Of a stretch of 7,928 nt of DNA, positions 1 through 7,928 are shown piece after piece; position 1 is the stretch's first letter, and the number at the start of each line of letters is the position of its first letter. This stretch comes from Bryobacterales bacterium (GTDB taxonomy: Bacteria; Acidobacteriota; Terriglobia; Bryobacterales; Bryobacteraceae): assembly GCA_003164075.1 (NCBI GenBank), contig PLRZ01000279.1:21913-29840 (forward strand). Direction: 5' to 3'. The notes below the pieces were generated by a model. The model did not search any database, was not told where the DNA came from, and worked only from the letters and a program-made list of their open reading frames with translations. A program made the translations under genes and the position numbers.

Positions 1-866
1 GTGGTGCCGAATTGCCGTACCCAGCTCCAACCCGTCCCCGCCGCATAGCGCGTCCAGACGAAGGCCGCCGAAAGAATCGCCAGCACCACGCCCTGCTTGG
101 TCAGAATCTGCAGCGGGCTATTCAGCCAGTATTCCGACCTGGCATAAATCGCGTAGGGCAGGCTGTCGAGATAGTGGCATACCAGGATGGCGCCAATGCC
201 CAACATGGCCGCCCACTGCATGACGCGCTCGGTGGCTTCCGCGGGAATGGCGCGAATCACGCTCCCCGCGCTCACTCCGAACGCCAGATACGCGCCCCAC
301 GGGAAGAAGCCGAAAGTCCGATAGTCGGGAACGATGTAGTTCCGCACCAGCCATGGCACGGCCTCCCAGTGCAATTGCGAGACCAGCGGCGAGACGCACG
401 CGATGGCGAGGCCGGCCGCCGCCGCCGCCTTGGCCCGCTCTCTAGTGGGAAAGAGCGCCATCACCGACAACACCGCGATGGCGAAGCCCATGCAGTTCAG
501 GATGTCGACGCGGAACAGGTCCCTCCAGGGCGCCGGGATGCCGAAGATGAAGAGCTGCACCCGGAACGCGAATGCCAGAAAGAAGAGGTACCCGGAACGC
601 CGGAACGCCGTCTTCACGCGCGCCAGCGGGGCCATCCCTTTGCGCTCCGAGCTGTCCATCAGGAATCCCAGCGTGACGCCCGTCAGGAACAGGAAAATGG
701 CCGGAGGCATGCCCCCCAGAAACTGCGAGAAGATGTACGGCCCGCGATTCCTGAGATCGTCCCTCAGGAAGGAATCCCACACGTGACCGTGCAGCATGAT
801 GGTCGCCCCGATGCCCCGCAACCAATCGAGGTAGTCCAGACGGTTGGTGCTGCTTTTCAACTTCAT
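1..866 (-). CDS. Membrane acyltransferase, HGSNAT_cat/DUF1624-like (3' end outside window)
   Basis: The visible 288 residues form a polytopic inner-membrane protein that probably moves acyl groups onto a sugar or other envelope substrate; the substrate cannot be read from the sequence. Residues 9-18 (RLDYLDWLRG) match the family-opening Arg-x-x-Asp-x-x-Arg-Gly pattern. His26 and His28 follow, in the region where this fold carries its important histidines. Next come GMPPAIFLFLTGVTLGF (52-68), resembling the family's 'P-x-F-x-F-x-x-G' helix, ILNCMGFAI (122-130), resembling the conserved 'vlqriGla' helix, and FFPWGAYLAFG (187-197). About seven hydrophobic segments are visible. The start is the ATG at 866, 12 bases after the stop of the LolA-like gene, with only a weak ribosome site (AGGT), so the two genes are probably co-transcribed. 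The frame stays open to the left edge, so the C-terminus is missing. The alternative family is acyltransferase 3 (OafA-like); the 'P-x-F-x-F' and 'FFPW' segments favour HGSNAT_cat. Family confidence is moderate, gene confidence high. Confidence 0.85.
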   Translation of the reverse strand, partial: MKLKSSTNRLDYLDWLRGIGATIMLHGHVWDSFLRDDLRNRGPYIFSQFLGGMPPAIFLFLTGVTLGFLMDSSERKGMAPLARVKTAFRRSGYLFFLAFAFRVQLFIFGIPAPWRDLFRVDILNCMGFAIAVLSVMALFPTRERAKAAAAAGLAIACVSPLVSQLHWEAVPWLVRNYIVPDYRTFGFFPWGAYLAFGVSAGSVIRAIPAEATERVMQWAAMLGIGAILVCHYLDSLPYAIYARSEYWLNSPLQILTKQGVVLAILSAAFVWTRYAAGTGWSWVRQFGT

Positions 867-878
867 GGCCGTCGAAAC

Positions 879-1586
879 CTACTTCTTATTCAGAGGCTCC
901 CGCTTGGTTCCCTTGGGGACATCCAGGTTGAATTTCGAATCGGGGATTTCGGGGTTGAACTGCACACTCGTATAAGTAATGAGCGTGTAGTCCCTTCCGT
1001 GTTCGTAGAATTTCTGCTGCACCGTATAGCCCGACTTGTCCGAGATCCACAGGTCGATGTTCTTCCACTGCTGCAGCATTTCGGGCGACTGGGGAACCAG
1101 TTCCAGCCGCGTGGTGCTTTCCCCGGCAACGGTCTCGGCCCCCCCCAGCTTGACCGAATAGGCGCTCTGCAACTCCCGTGAATTGCCGCCAAAACCCAGC
1201 GCCAGGATCAAGTCCACCAGCGAGCGCCGGTGGCCCAGTTCCAGCCTCTGGACTTCTCCGCTCCGCGGATAATACACGTCCACCTTTTTGCCGTCGGTAA
1301 CGGCCACCTTCGGATCCGGCTTGTCGATGGCGATCCTCACGTGCAGGTCCTTGGGATGCGCCCGCTTTACCAGGATGGTGCCGCTCTCCGAATCGTCTTC
1401 GTGGATGGCTTCCATGTGCGACACGTAATCCACATTTGCGGAAAGACCTTTGAACCGTGACGCCGCCTGGTCCATTTTGGCCAGCGTGTCGGCCAGCGAG
1501 TGGTCTGCCGCCGTCGCGCGGAACGGCATCCCCACCATGGCCGCCAGCGCGCACACCAGCGCCAACCGAGGACTGTACCATCGCAT
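879..1586 (-). CDS. LolA-like outer-membrane lipoprotein carrier/sorting protein (secreted)
   Basis: This is a predicted periplasmic protein of 235 residues related to LolA, which carries lipoproteins across the periplasm in a half-open beta-barrel. Residues 1-26 are a Sec signal peptide: Arg2 and Arg7, a hydrophobic core from about 8 to 20, and ATA before Ala27 as the cleavage site. The mature part opens with an amphipathic helix (LADTLAKMDQAASRFKGLSA, 31-50). Alternating beta strands follow: SGTILVKR (68-75), LHVRIAIDKP (81-90), KVDVYYPRSGEVQRLEL (101-117), TTRLELVPQ (158-166), IDLWISDKSGY (177-187) and YTLITYTSVQFNPEIPDSKFN (200-220, split around the hairpin). That order and the 'P.-D-S-K-F' ending are typical of LolA/COG2834 proteins. 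There is no lipobox cysteine. An in-frame ATG at 1643 overlaps the upstream stop as ATGA and would add 19 polar residues before the signal peptide. I prefer 1586 because the signal peptide then starts normally and AAGGGAA lies upstream. It may be a paralogue rather than the housekeeping LolA. Confidence 0.85.
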   Translation of the reverse strand: MRWYSPRLALVCALAAMVGMPFRATAADHSLADTLAKMDQAASRFKGLSANVDYVSHMEAIHEDDSESGTILVKRAHPKDLHVRIAIDKPDPKVAVTDGKKVDVYYPRSGEVQRLELGHRRSLVDLILALGFGGNSRELQSAYSVKLGGAETVAGESTTRLELVPQSPEMLQQWKNIDLWISDKSGYTVQQKFYEHGRDYTLITYTSVQFNPEIPDSKFNLDVPKGTKREPLNKK

Positions 1587-1639
1587 CGAGTGTCGTTCCC
1601 TTACCAAATTCCCTCCGTCCCGGTTGCGGTTTGAACCGG

Positions 1640-1975
1640 TCATTGGCGGGTGAACGCAATGTAGAATCGCAGTTCCCCATCCGAGTCCATGAAAGGCTCC
1701 ACGCTGGTTACCGTCAGGTGAGCGTTGCCCGCGCGGGTGCGCACTTCCTGCGTCAGTTTCACCATCCGCTGCTCCTCCGGGGTGCCGGTCCAGAATTCCG
1801 GATCCACCATGAATTCTCCGTGGGCGATGGAGATGACGCTGACATGCGGAATTCTTGGCTGATCGCGGAACCAGCCGCGCGGCGTGAGGAACAGGAAGGC
1901 CAGAATCACCCCCACGATCACGTCGTACTGCCAGCTTCCGCGCGGATATTCCCAGAAAATGAGACGCTTCAGCAT
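1640..1975 (-). CDS. Small single-helix membrane protein of unknown function
   Basis: I do not recognise a characterised family. The product is 111 residues. The basic, aromatic N-terminus (MLKRLIFWEYPRGSWQYDV) leads into one hydrophobic helix at about residues 19-32 ending in LTPRGWF. By the positive-inside rule the N-terminus should face the cytoplasm and residues 34-111 the periplasm. The outer part has hydrophobic stretches that look like beta strands: HVSVISIAHGEFMVDPEFW (44-62), HLTVTSVEPF (86-95) and ELRFYIAFT (101-109). It contains no cysteine and no visible catalytic motif. The ATG at 1975 is preferred over a TTG two codons upstream. The gene starts 30 bases after the kinase stop, and its TGA overlaps a possible ATG of the LolA-like gene (ATGA at 1640-1643), which suggests translational coupling. 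From memory, proteins with a 'FWEY.RGSWQYDV' start are found in Acidobacteriota genomes, often near LolA-like genes; I could not check this. A role in the envelope is inference from context only. Confidence 0.75.
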   Translation of the reverse strand: MLKRLIFWEYPRGSWQYDVIVGVILAFLFLTPRGWFRDQPRIPHVSVISIAHGEFMVDPEFWTGTPEEQRMVKLTQEVRTRAGNAHLTVTSVEPFMDSDGELRFYIAFTRQ

Positions 1976-2005
1976 TCGCAACCGTATTCTATCAAGCTGC
2001 GGCCT

Positions 2006-4465
<2,460 letters not shown>

Positions 4466-4477
4466 TGGCGCAATCCG

Positions 4478-4483
4478 ATTATA
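4478..4483 (-). promoter_or_regulatory. Candidate -10 box (TATAAT) for the kinase-led operon
   Basis: Read on the minus strand, a perfect TATAAT lies 12 bases before the kinase ATG at 4465. Transcription would then begin about 5 to 7 bases before that ATG, giving an almost leaderless message. This would also exclude the TTG at 4501 as the start. I see no good -35 box at the usual spacing: TTGAAT at 4501-4496 is only 12 bases away. A consensus hexamer in an intergenic stretch can arise by chance, so confidence is low. Confidence 0.3.
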
Positions 4484-4552
4484 GGTCTTCCCATTATTCA
4501 AGCGCCATCGGTACTGGTGCTTGGCCGGTCTTCGCGTGTTACAGCCGCGCGT

Positions 4553-4558
4553 TATTAT
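4553..4558 (+). promoter_or_regulatory. Weak candidate -10 box (TATTAT) for the PEP-CTERM gene
   Basis: TATTAT sits in a short AT-rich patch within an otherwise GC-rich divergent intergenic region, about 33 bases before the ATG at 4591. TTCGCG at 4531-4536 is spaced 16 bases upstream but matches a -35 box poorly. The message would have a leader of roughly 25 bases that includes the GGAGG ribosome site at 4583-4587. The evidence is position and base composition only. Confidence 0.2.
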
Positions 4559-4590
4559 TGAATGGATCTTGAGATTTCAAATGGAGGTTC

Positions 4591-5379
4591 ATGAAAATCG
4601 TAGCTGTGCTTTTGCGCGGGCTCGCCGCCTGTGCGTTTATAACCCCGCTAGTGGCTGGTCCCATTACCGTCGATGCGACGGCCGCTTTCACCGGATACAA
4701 TAATGCCTGGAATTTTCAATATGTCTCGGGCGCTCCCGGCGTCTACCTGGAGCAAATTACAATCAATCTCGGCCCCGCTGACCTGGGCTTCGATACGGCG
4801 CCGGGCGGCTTCGGCTCGCTAGGGTACCAGGACGTCGGCGGCTTCAACGGCACGGATGTGACCACCGGTTTATCCAATATATCCGCCACCGGCGCCGCTC
4901 TCGATGGCGGCAGCCTCCTGACCTTCACATTCGCGGACTTTACTGCGGGCGATACCTTCACTTTCAGTGCCGACGTGGATCACCCCAATCCCACGCTGCA
5001 GACTCTGGCCGATTGCAGCAGCCTCAAACCGATCCCCAAGGCGCTGTGTCAGGCTTCCAACGCCGGCAAGACTCTGGCCAACGACGCTCTCCTGCTGAAC
5101 GCCGATACCGTAACCTCGGCGCAGATGGCCAATGCCACGGTAACTTTCGAGTTTGGCGGCCCCGGCTTCGAGACCAGTAGCGTGACGGATCCGCTGTCGG
5201 CTCCCACGCTGCAAGCCATCCTCAGCGACCTGGCGCACGGTCAGGGCGCCGCCTCATTTGCGTCAAGCAACGATGTCAACGCCGAGGTCGCGCCGGAGCC
5301 GGCTACATTTCTCGCTCCGGTCATCGGACTGGCATTCCTGGGCTTCTTTTCCCGCCGCCGGCTTGCCGCCCGGCGCTAA
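4591..5379 (+). CDS. PEP-CTERM sorting domain protein, exported
   Basis: This 262-residue exported protein is of the exosortase-substrate class. Residues 1-23 form a signal peptide (MKIVAVLLRG followed by a hydrophobic core, cleaved near Ala22-Gly23). The C-terminus has the three-part sorting signal: APEPATF (234-240), a hydrophobic helix LAPVIGLAFLGFF (241-253) and a basic tail SRRRLAARR (254-262). In known systems an exosortase (EpsH/XrtA type) cuts at or near PEP and hands the protein on to the surface or exopolysaccharide matrix. The central part is rich in Gly, Thr, Asp and Phe and is probably all beta. It includes LTFTFADFTAGDTFTFSADVD-like alternation at 110-130, a pattern common in PEP-CTERM proteins. 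Cys142 and Cys153 could form a disulphide. No catalytic motif is seen, so the specific function is unknown. The start is supported by GGAGG at 4583-4587, 3 bases before the ATG. It is divergent from the kinase operon. No exosortase gene lies in this window. Confidence 0.92.
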   Translation: MKIVAVLLRGLAACAFITPLVAGPITVDATAAFTGYNNAWNFQYVSGAPGVYLEQITINLGPADLGFDTAPGGFGSLGYQDVGGFNGTDVTTGLSNISATGAALDGGSLLTFTFADFTAGDTFTFSADVDHPNPTLQTLADCSSLKPIPKALCQASNAGKTLANDALLLNADTVTSAQMANATVTFEFGGPGFETSSVTDPLSAPTLQAILSDLAHGQGAASFASSNDVNAEVAPEPATFLAPVIGLAFLGFFSRRRLAARR

Positions 5380-5688
5380 TAAAGGGTTCCGGCCTGGTGG
5401 GGCAGGCGAGCACCGCCTGCCCCACCTGCGAAGTTCTCCCCATCGAAATCGAAAGGAATGCCTCAGCCCATTTCCCCGCCACCCAGAAATTGCGGGGCGA
5501 CATCAGGAGGTCTGAATCTCCCAAGCGCCCTGACAAGTGTGGCTGTTTCGGCCGCACCCGGAGCGTGCCCCATGAGGGAGCGGCCAAGCGCCGCGATTCC
5601 CCACACACCAGGCGTCTGACACTGCCCTGTCACGGTCTTCGCGAGTAATGGGAAGTTCGCTTTCCGCCGATAGTTTGACGGGGAGCGT
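5380..5688. other. 309-base intergenic region without a convincing gene
   Basis: It lies between the PEP-CTERM stop and the SBBP protein start. It begins with the 13-bp hairpin at 5396-5426 (listed separately). A weaker hairpin follows: CCCCGC (5474-5479) with GCGGGG (5492-5497), loop 12 bases. Short open frames cross it on both strands, but their predicted proteins are rich in Arg, Pro, Cys and Trp, show no domain, and in one case run into the antisense of the SBBP gene. The last bases hold the SBBP ribosome site GGGGAG (5680-5685). I found no convincing promoter pair. Bases about 5515-5620 look like dispersed intergenic filler that I associate from memory with Solibacter-type genomes; this is unverified. 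Confidence 0.6.
5396..5426. repeat. Perfect 13-bp inverted repeat, hairpin after the PEP-CTERM gene
   Basis: GGTGGGGCAGGCG (5396-5408) and CGCCTGCCCCACC (5414-5426) are exact reverse complements around a 5-base loop AGCAC. The hairpin starts 16 bases after the stop codon, where a terminator would sit. No T-run follows (the next bases are TGCGAAGTT), so it is not a standard intrinsic terminator. It could protect the 3' end of the message, act as a bidirectional barrier, or be one copy of a REP-like dispersed palindrome. The structure is certain; the role is inference. Confidence 0.85.
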
Positions 5689-7638
5689 ATGTTGCGAGCC
5701 GCTTACATCGTCCTGTGGGCCGGCTGTGCTGCGATGGCAGGGCCAAGGGTGCCGGTGTTTTTTGTCGCGAACCAGGGCCAGGCTCCGCGGGCGGTCCGGT
5801 TCATGGCGAAGGGTTCGGGGCTGACGGCCTACTTTCTGCGCCGCGAAGTCCTGCTGCGCGCGCGGGGCGTGTGGGTGCGCATCGAGTTCGAGGGCGCCTG
5901 TTCCTCGGCGCGCCTGGAAGGGGCCGGTCCTCTGCCGGGGCGAGCCAATTTTCTGACCGGAGGCGTGCGCCAATGGCATCGCGATATCCCCACATTCGGG
6001 GCCGTTCGATACCGCAATCTCTACTCTGGAATCGACATGATCTATGGCGGCAATGGACTCCAGTTGAAGTCCGAGTTTATCGTGGCCCGCGGCGCCGACC
6101 CTGCGCGTATCCGCTTCCGCTACACCGGGGCTGGCCCGCCCATGGTCCAGCCGGATGGGACCTTGTCGATTCCCGTGGGAGAACAGCGTTTGGGCGAAGG
6201 CGCTCCCTTCATCTATCAGGAACGAGATGGCGTAAAGGCGCCGGTGGAAGGCCGCTATGCGATCGCCGCCGATGGCGCCGTGGGATTTGCGTTGGGCCCG
6301 TACGATACGGCGAGGCCGCTGATTATCGACCCGGTGATGACTTACAGCAGCCTGGTGGGAAGCACCGGCTTCAACGCCGCTACCGCCATCGCGGTGGATG
6401 CCGCCGGGGCCGCCTACATCGCGGGGTACACCGATTCGGACAACTTGCCGACCGCCAACCCGGCGCAGAATTTCAACGCCGGGAGCGTTGCCGTTTTCGT
6501 GGCCAAGCTGAATCCCGCGGGGAGCGGCCTGGAGTACTGTACATACATGGGCGGGTCGGACGACGACCGGGCCTATGCCATCGCCGTGGATGCCACCGGC
6601 GCGGCGTATGTGGCGGGGACCACGACTTCACCAAATTTTCCCACGCGGAACGCGGAGCAGGGCAGTTTGCAGGGGCCCCGTAACGCATTTGTGTTCAAGC
6701 TCAACCCCGCGGGCGATATGTTGGTCTTCAGCACGTTTCTAGGGGGCAGTGGCGGGGATGTCGCCAACGGAATCGCCATTGATGCCTCCGGAAACTCCTA
6801 CTTGGTAGGCGACACCACCTCCATGAATTTCCCCGCCAACGCGTTCCAGAACAGCTACCACGGCTTGCAGGACGCCTTCGTGGCGAAGCTCAGCTCCGAT
6901 GGCTTGCATCTCCTGTTCAGCACTTATCTGGGAGGATCGAGCACCGATCACGGGGCGGCGGTCGCGGTGGATGCCGGCGGAACCGTATACGTCACGGGCT
7001 CCACCTGGTCCCCCGATTTTCCCGTGTCGAATGCCTTCCAGCGGCAGATTGCGGGCCCATGCAACGCCTTTATCGCGCGGCTTAGCTCCGACGGCAACAC
7101 TCTGCTGTTCGGCACGTACCTGGGAGGCAGCGGCGCTTCGGTGGCCTATCCGGAGACCGGGCAAGGGATCGCGCTCGACTCGGAGGGTGACGCCTATGTG
7201 GCGGGGGTTACCAGCTCCACCGATTTTCCGTTGTTCAAGGCCGTCCAGCCGCAATTGCTTGGTTTCACCGACGCTTTTGTCACAAAGGTCAGCTCTTCGG
7301 GAACTCTGCAGTACAGCACGTATATGGGCGGGTCCGGGGTAGACGTGGGCAACGCCATCGCGGTGGACTCGAGCGGCGCCGCATACGTGGTGGGATACAC
7401 GTATTCCACCGATTTTCCCGTGACCGCCGGTATACAGATCGTGAACGGTGGCGGCTGTGACGCTTTCCTTTTTAAGCTCAGTCCGGCGGGAGACTTGCTG
7501 CTGTATGCCACTTACCTGGGCGGCGCCGGGACCGATACAGCGTCCGGAATAGCGCTCGACGCCAGCGGGAACGTGTATCTCTCCGGTTGGACGATGTCCC
7601 CAAACTTTCCCGTGGTGCGCTCCGGTACTTATCCGTGA
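5689..7638 (+). CDS. Secreted SBBP beta-propeller protein with N-terminal DUF7948-type domain
   Basis: This 649-residue protein is probably exported to the periplasm or surface; such repeats are thought to bind partners or ligands, and no enzymatic site is visible. Residues 1-17 look like a short signal peptide (cleavage after AMA). Residues 18-210 match the domain that usually precedes SBBP repeats: FFVANQGQAPRAVRF (24-38), RANFLTGG (85-92), VRYRNLYSGIDMIYGG (106-121), LKSEFIVARGADPARIRF (126-143) and ARPLIIDPVMTYSS (208-221). Seven SBBP units follow, with the 'IAVDxxGxxYVxGxT..FP' core at about 234, 298, 362, 425, 494, 557 and 621, so the period is about 63 to 69 residues. Units are joined by 'AFVxKLxxxGxxLxxSTYLGGS'. 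The last unit lacks its closing strand, which the segment before the first unit could supply. This fits a closed seven-bladed ring. The start is supported by GGGGAG at 5680-5685. There is no C-terminal anchor, PEP-CTERM signal or Ig domain; the protein ends right after the last FP motif. Confidence 0.93.
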   Translation: MLRAAYIVLWAGCAAMAGPRVPVFFVANQGQAPRAVRFMAKGSGLTAYFLRREVLLRARGVWVRIEFEGACSSARLEGAGPLPGRANFLTGGVRQWHRDIPTFGAVRYRNLYSGIDMIYGGNGLQLKSEFIVARGADPARIRFRYTGAGPPMVQPDGTLSIPVGEQRLGEGAPFIYQERDGVKAPVEGRYAIAADGAVGFALGPYDTARPLIIDPVMTYSSLVGSTGFNAATAIAVDAAGAAYIAGYTDSDNLPTANPAQNFNAGSVAVFVAKLNPAGSGLEYCTYMGGSDDDRAYAIAVDATGAAYVAGTTTSPNFPTRNAEQGSLQGPRNAFVFKLNPAGDMLVFSTFLGGSGGDVANGIAIDASGNSYLVGDTTSMNFPANAFQNSYHGLQDAFVAKLSSDGLHLLFSTYLGGSSTDHGAAVAVDAGGTVYVTGSTWSPDFPVSNAFQRQIAGPCNAFIARLSSDGNTLLFGTYLGGSGASVAYPETGQGIALDSEGDAYVAGVTSSTDFPLFKAVQPQLLGFTDAFVTKVSSSGTLQYSTYMGGSGVDVGNAIAVDSSGAAYVVGYTYSTDFPVTAGIQIVNGGGCDAFLFKLSPAGDLLLYATYLGGAGTDTASGIALDASGNVYLSGWTMSPNFPVVRSGTYP

Positions 7639-7674
7639 AGGCCCGGAACCGTCAACCTAAAAACGGCGGTTGAC

Positions 7675-7691
7675 TGCCGGCGTTGCCGGCA
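7675..7691. repeat. Perfect 7-bp hairpin inside the fold-back element
   Basis: TGCCGGC (7675-7681) pairs exactly with GCCGGCA (7685-7691) around the loop GTT. It directly abuts the left arm of the element. Together with the arm hairpin it could form two stacked stem-loops at the end of the SBBP transcript, but no T-run follows. Confidence 0.7.
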
Positions 7692-7715
7692 AGTCCGAGA
7701 TCTGTATGGGTTTCC

Positions 7716-7750
7716 AACTGCCGCGCAGTTCACCCGTTGGGTGACAACTG
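7716..7750. repeat. Overlapping, mutually exclusive hairpins in the element core
   Basis: Two structures share the same bases. AACTGC (7716-7721) can pair with GCAGTT (7725-7730). Alternatively CAGTTCACCC (7726-7735) can pair with GGGTGA and AACTG (7739-7750) around the loop GTT (7736-7738), with one bulged base (C at 7745). The second is longer, about 10 to 11 pairs. Such switching pairs are typical of structured RNA or of nested transposon ends; no downstream gene is available here for attenuation. Confidence 0.6.
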
Positions 7751-7875
7751 GCGTTTCCGCAAGCACTTGGGGCTAAAGAGGAAGCTTGTGTGGCGGCCTG
7801 TCAACCGCCGCCGTTTTAGGTTGAACGGCCAGGTCGACGTCGCTCAGCGGTTCCACCTCCGGCCTGAACTTTGTA

Positions 7876-7895
7876 GGACATGCTTTAGCTTGTCC
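7876..7895. repeat. REP-like short palindrome
   Basis: GGACATGC (7876-7883) and GCTTGTCC (7888-7895) form an 8-bp stem with one mismatch around TTTA. The 'GTAGGACA-GCTTTAGC-TGTCC' style is one I associate from memory with dispersed intergenic palindromes in acidobacterial genomes; I could not check copy number. Confidence 0.5.
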
Positions 7896-7896
7896 G

Positions 7897-7911
7897 CCGG
7901 GCCGCGCCCGG
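7897..7911. repeat. GC-only 6-bp hairpin at right end
   Basis: CCGGGC (7897-7902) pairs exactly with GCCCGG (7906-7911) around CGC. It follows the previous palindrome by one base. In DNA this rich in G and C a 6-bp palindrome is not rare, so its significance depends on whether the pair of hairpins recurs as a unit. Confidence 0.4.
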
Positions 7912-7928
7912 GCCGTGCCGCGAGCTGC

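Larger units (their letters stand above)
7649..7828. mobile_element. MITE-like fold-back element with ~26-29 bp terminal inverted repeats
   Basis: The left arm (7649-7674) and the right arm (7800-7828) are imperfect reverse complements. The left reads CCGTCAACCTAAAAACGGC then GGTTGAC; the reverse complement of the right reads CCGTTCAACCTAAAACGG, then CGGC, then GGTTGAC. They differ by a few small insertions or deletions. Each arm is also a small hairpin by itself, because GTCAACC at 7651-7657 pairs with GGTTGAC at 7668-7674, and the right arm does nearly the same. The roughly 125 bases between are full of further hairpins. No transposase is encoded and no clear target duplication is visible (GGCC occurs at both outer edges, 7640-7643 and 7827-7830, but may be chance). 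It begins 11 bases after the SBBP stop. It could be a non-autonomous transposable element, a dispersed repeat, or a structured RNA/transcript end. The geometry is seen; the mobile nature is inference. Confidence 0.5.

Noticed and set aside
12..1181. Long plus-strand open frame of 389 codons at the left end
   Set aside because: It is antisense to the acyltransferase and part of the LolA-like gene. Its product is rich in Arg, His, Gln and Pro with no domain, as expected for the opposite strand of GC-rich genes.
5397..5648. Plus-strand frame of 83 codons in the intergenic region
   Set aside because: It begins inside the 13-bp hairpin, has no ribosome site, and its Cys/Arg/Pro-rich product shows no recognisable features.
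5689..5740. Lipoprotein signal in the SBBP protein (WAGC at residues 10-13)
   Set aside because: Position -3 is Trp instead of Leu/Val/Ile and the Cys lies inside the hydrophobic core. A normal cleavage after Ala17 fits better.
5503..5979. Minus-strand open frame of 158 codons across the intergenic region and the SBBP start
   Set aside because: About half is antisense to the SBBP gene. No domain or sensible composition is seen and there is no good ribosome site.
7639..7700. Intrinsic terminator for the SBBP gene
   Set aside because: Hairpins are present at 7651-7674 and 7675-7691, but neither is followed by a run of T.
7649..7828. Integron attC site
   Set aside because: GTTGAAC at 7820-7826 fits the GTTRRRY core, but the opposite end (CGTCAAC) does not fit RYYYAAC, the span is longer than typical, and no integrase is present.
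7674..7928. Plus-strand frame open from 7674 to the right edge, and a frame continuing past the SBBP stop to about 7773
   Set aside because: Both run through the palindromic element. The basic, Arg/Trp/Cys-rich products show no SBBP unit or other domain, so they are most likely chance translations of a repeat.

Overview
The window is a GC-rich bacterial chromosome segment. I place it tentatively in Acidobacteriota, near the Solibacter/Bryobacter group. The reasons are a PEP-CTERM exported protein, an SBBP beta-propeller protein with the N-terminal domain usual for that class, a cytoplasmic hybrid histidine kinase, a LolA-like protein beside a small single-helix membrane protein, and palindromic intergenic repeats. 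The assignment rests on gene content recalled from memory, not on a search.

Left half, minus strand (4465 down to 1): four genes in one direction with short gaps form a probable operon. In transcription order they are a soluble PAS-PAS-HisKA-HATPase-REC-REC hybrid kinase, a 111-residue one-helix membrane protein of unknown function, a secreted LolA-like outer-membrane lipoprotein carrier homologue, and a multi-helix membrane acyltransferase of the HGSNAT_cat/DUF1624 type that runs off the left edge. The last three all concern the cell envelope, so the operon may link a cytoplasmic signal to envelope lipid, lipoprotein or glycan handling. That link is inferred from position only.

Right half, plus strand (4591 to 7638): across a 125-base divergent intergenic region lies a PEP-CTERM protein. 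A perfect 13-bp hairpin follows its stop, then about 260 bases with no convincing gene, then a secreted 649-residue protein. That protein has an N-terminal domain of the kind that precedes SBBP repeats, followed by seven SBBP units that look like one closed seven-bladed propeller. Both proteins are predicted to be exported; neither has a recognisable enzymatic site.

Right end (7639 to 7928): no gene is supported. The region is packed with palindromes. The most notable is an approximately 180-bp fold-back unit with imperfect terminal inverted repeats of about 26 to 29 bases and several internal hairpins (a MITE-like or structured-RNA candidate). Two further short palindromes follow.

I found no defence system, CRISPR array, tRNA, rRNA or intact transposase. 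The most worthwhile leads are the palindromic element at the right end and the small unknown membrane protein next to the LolA homologue.
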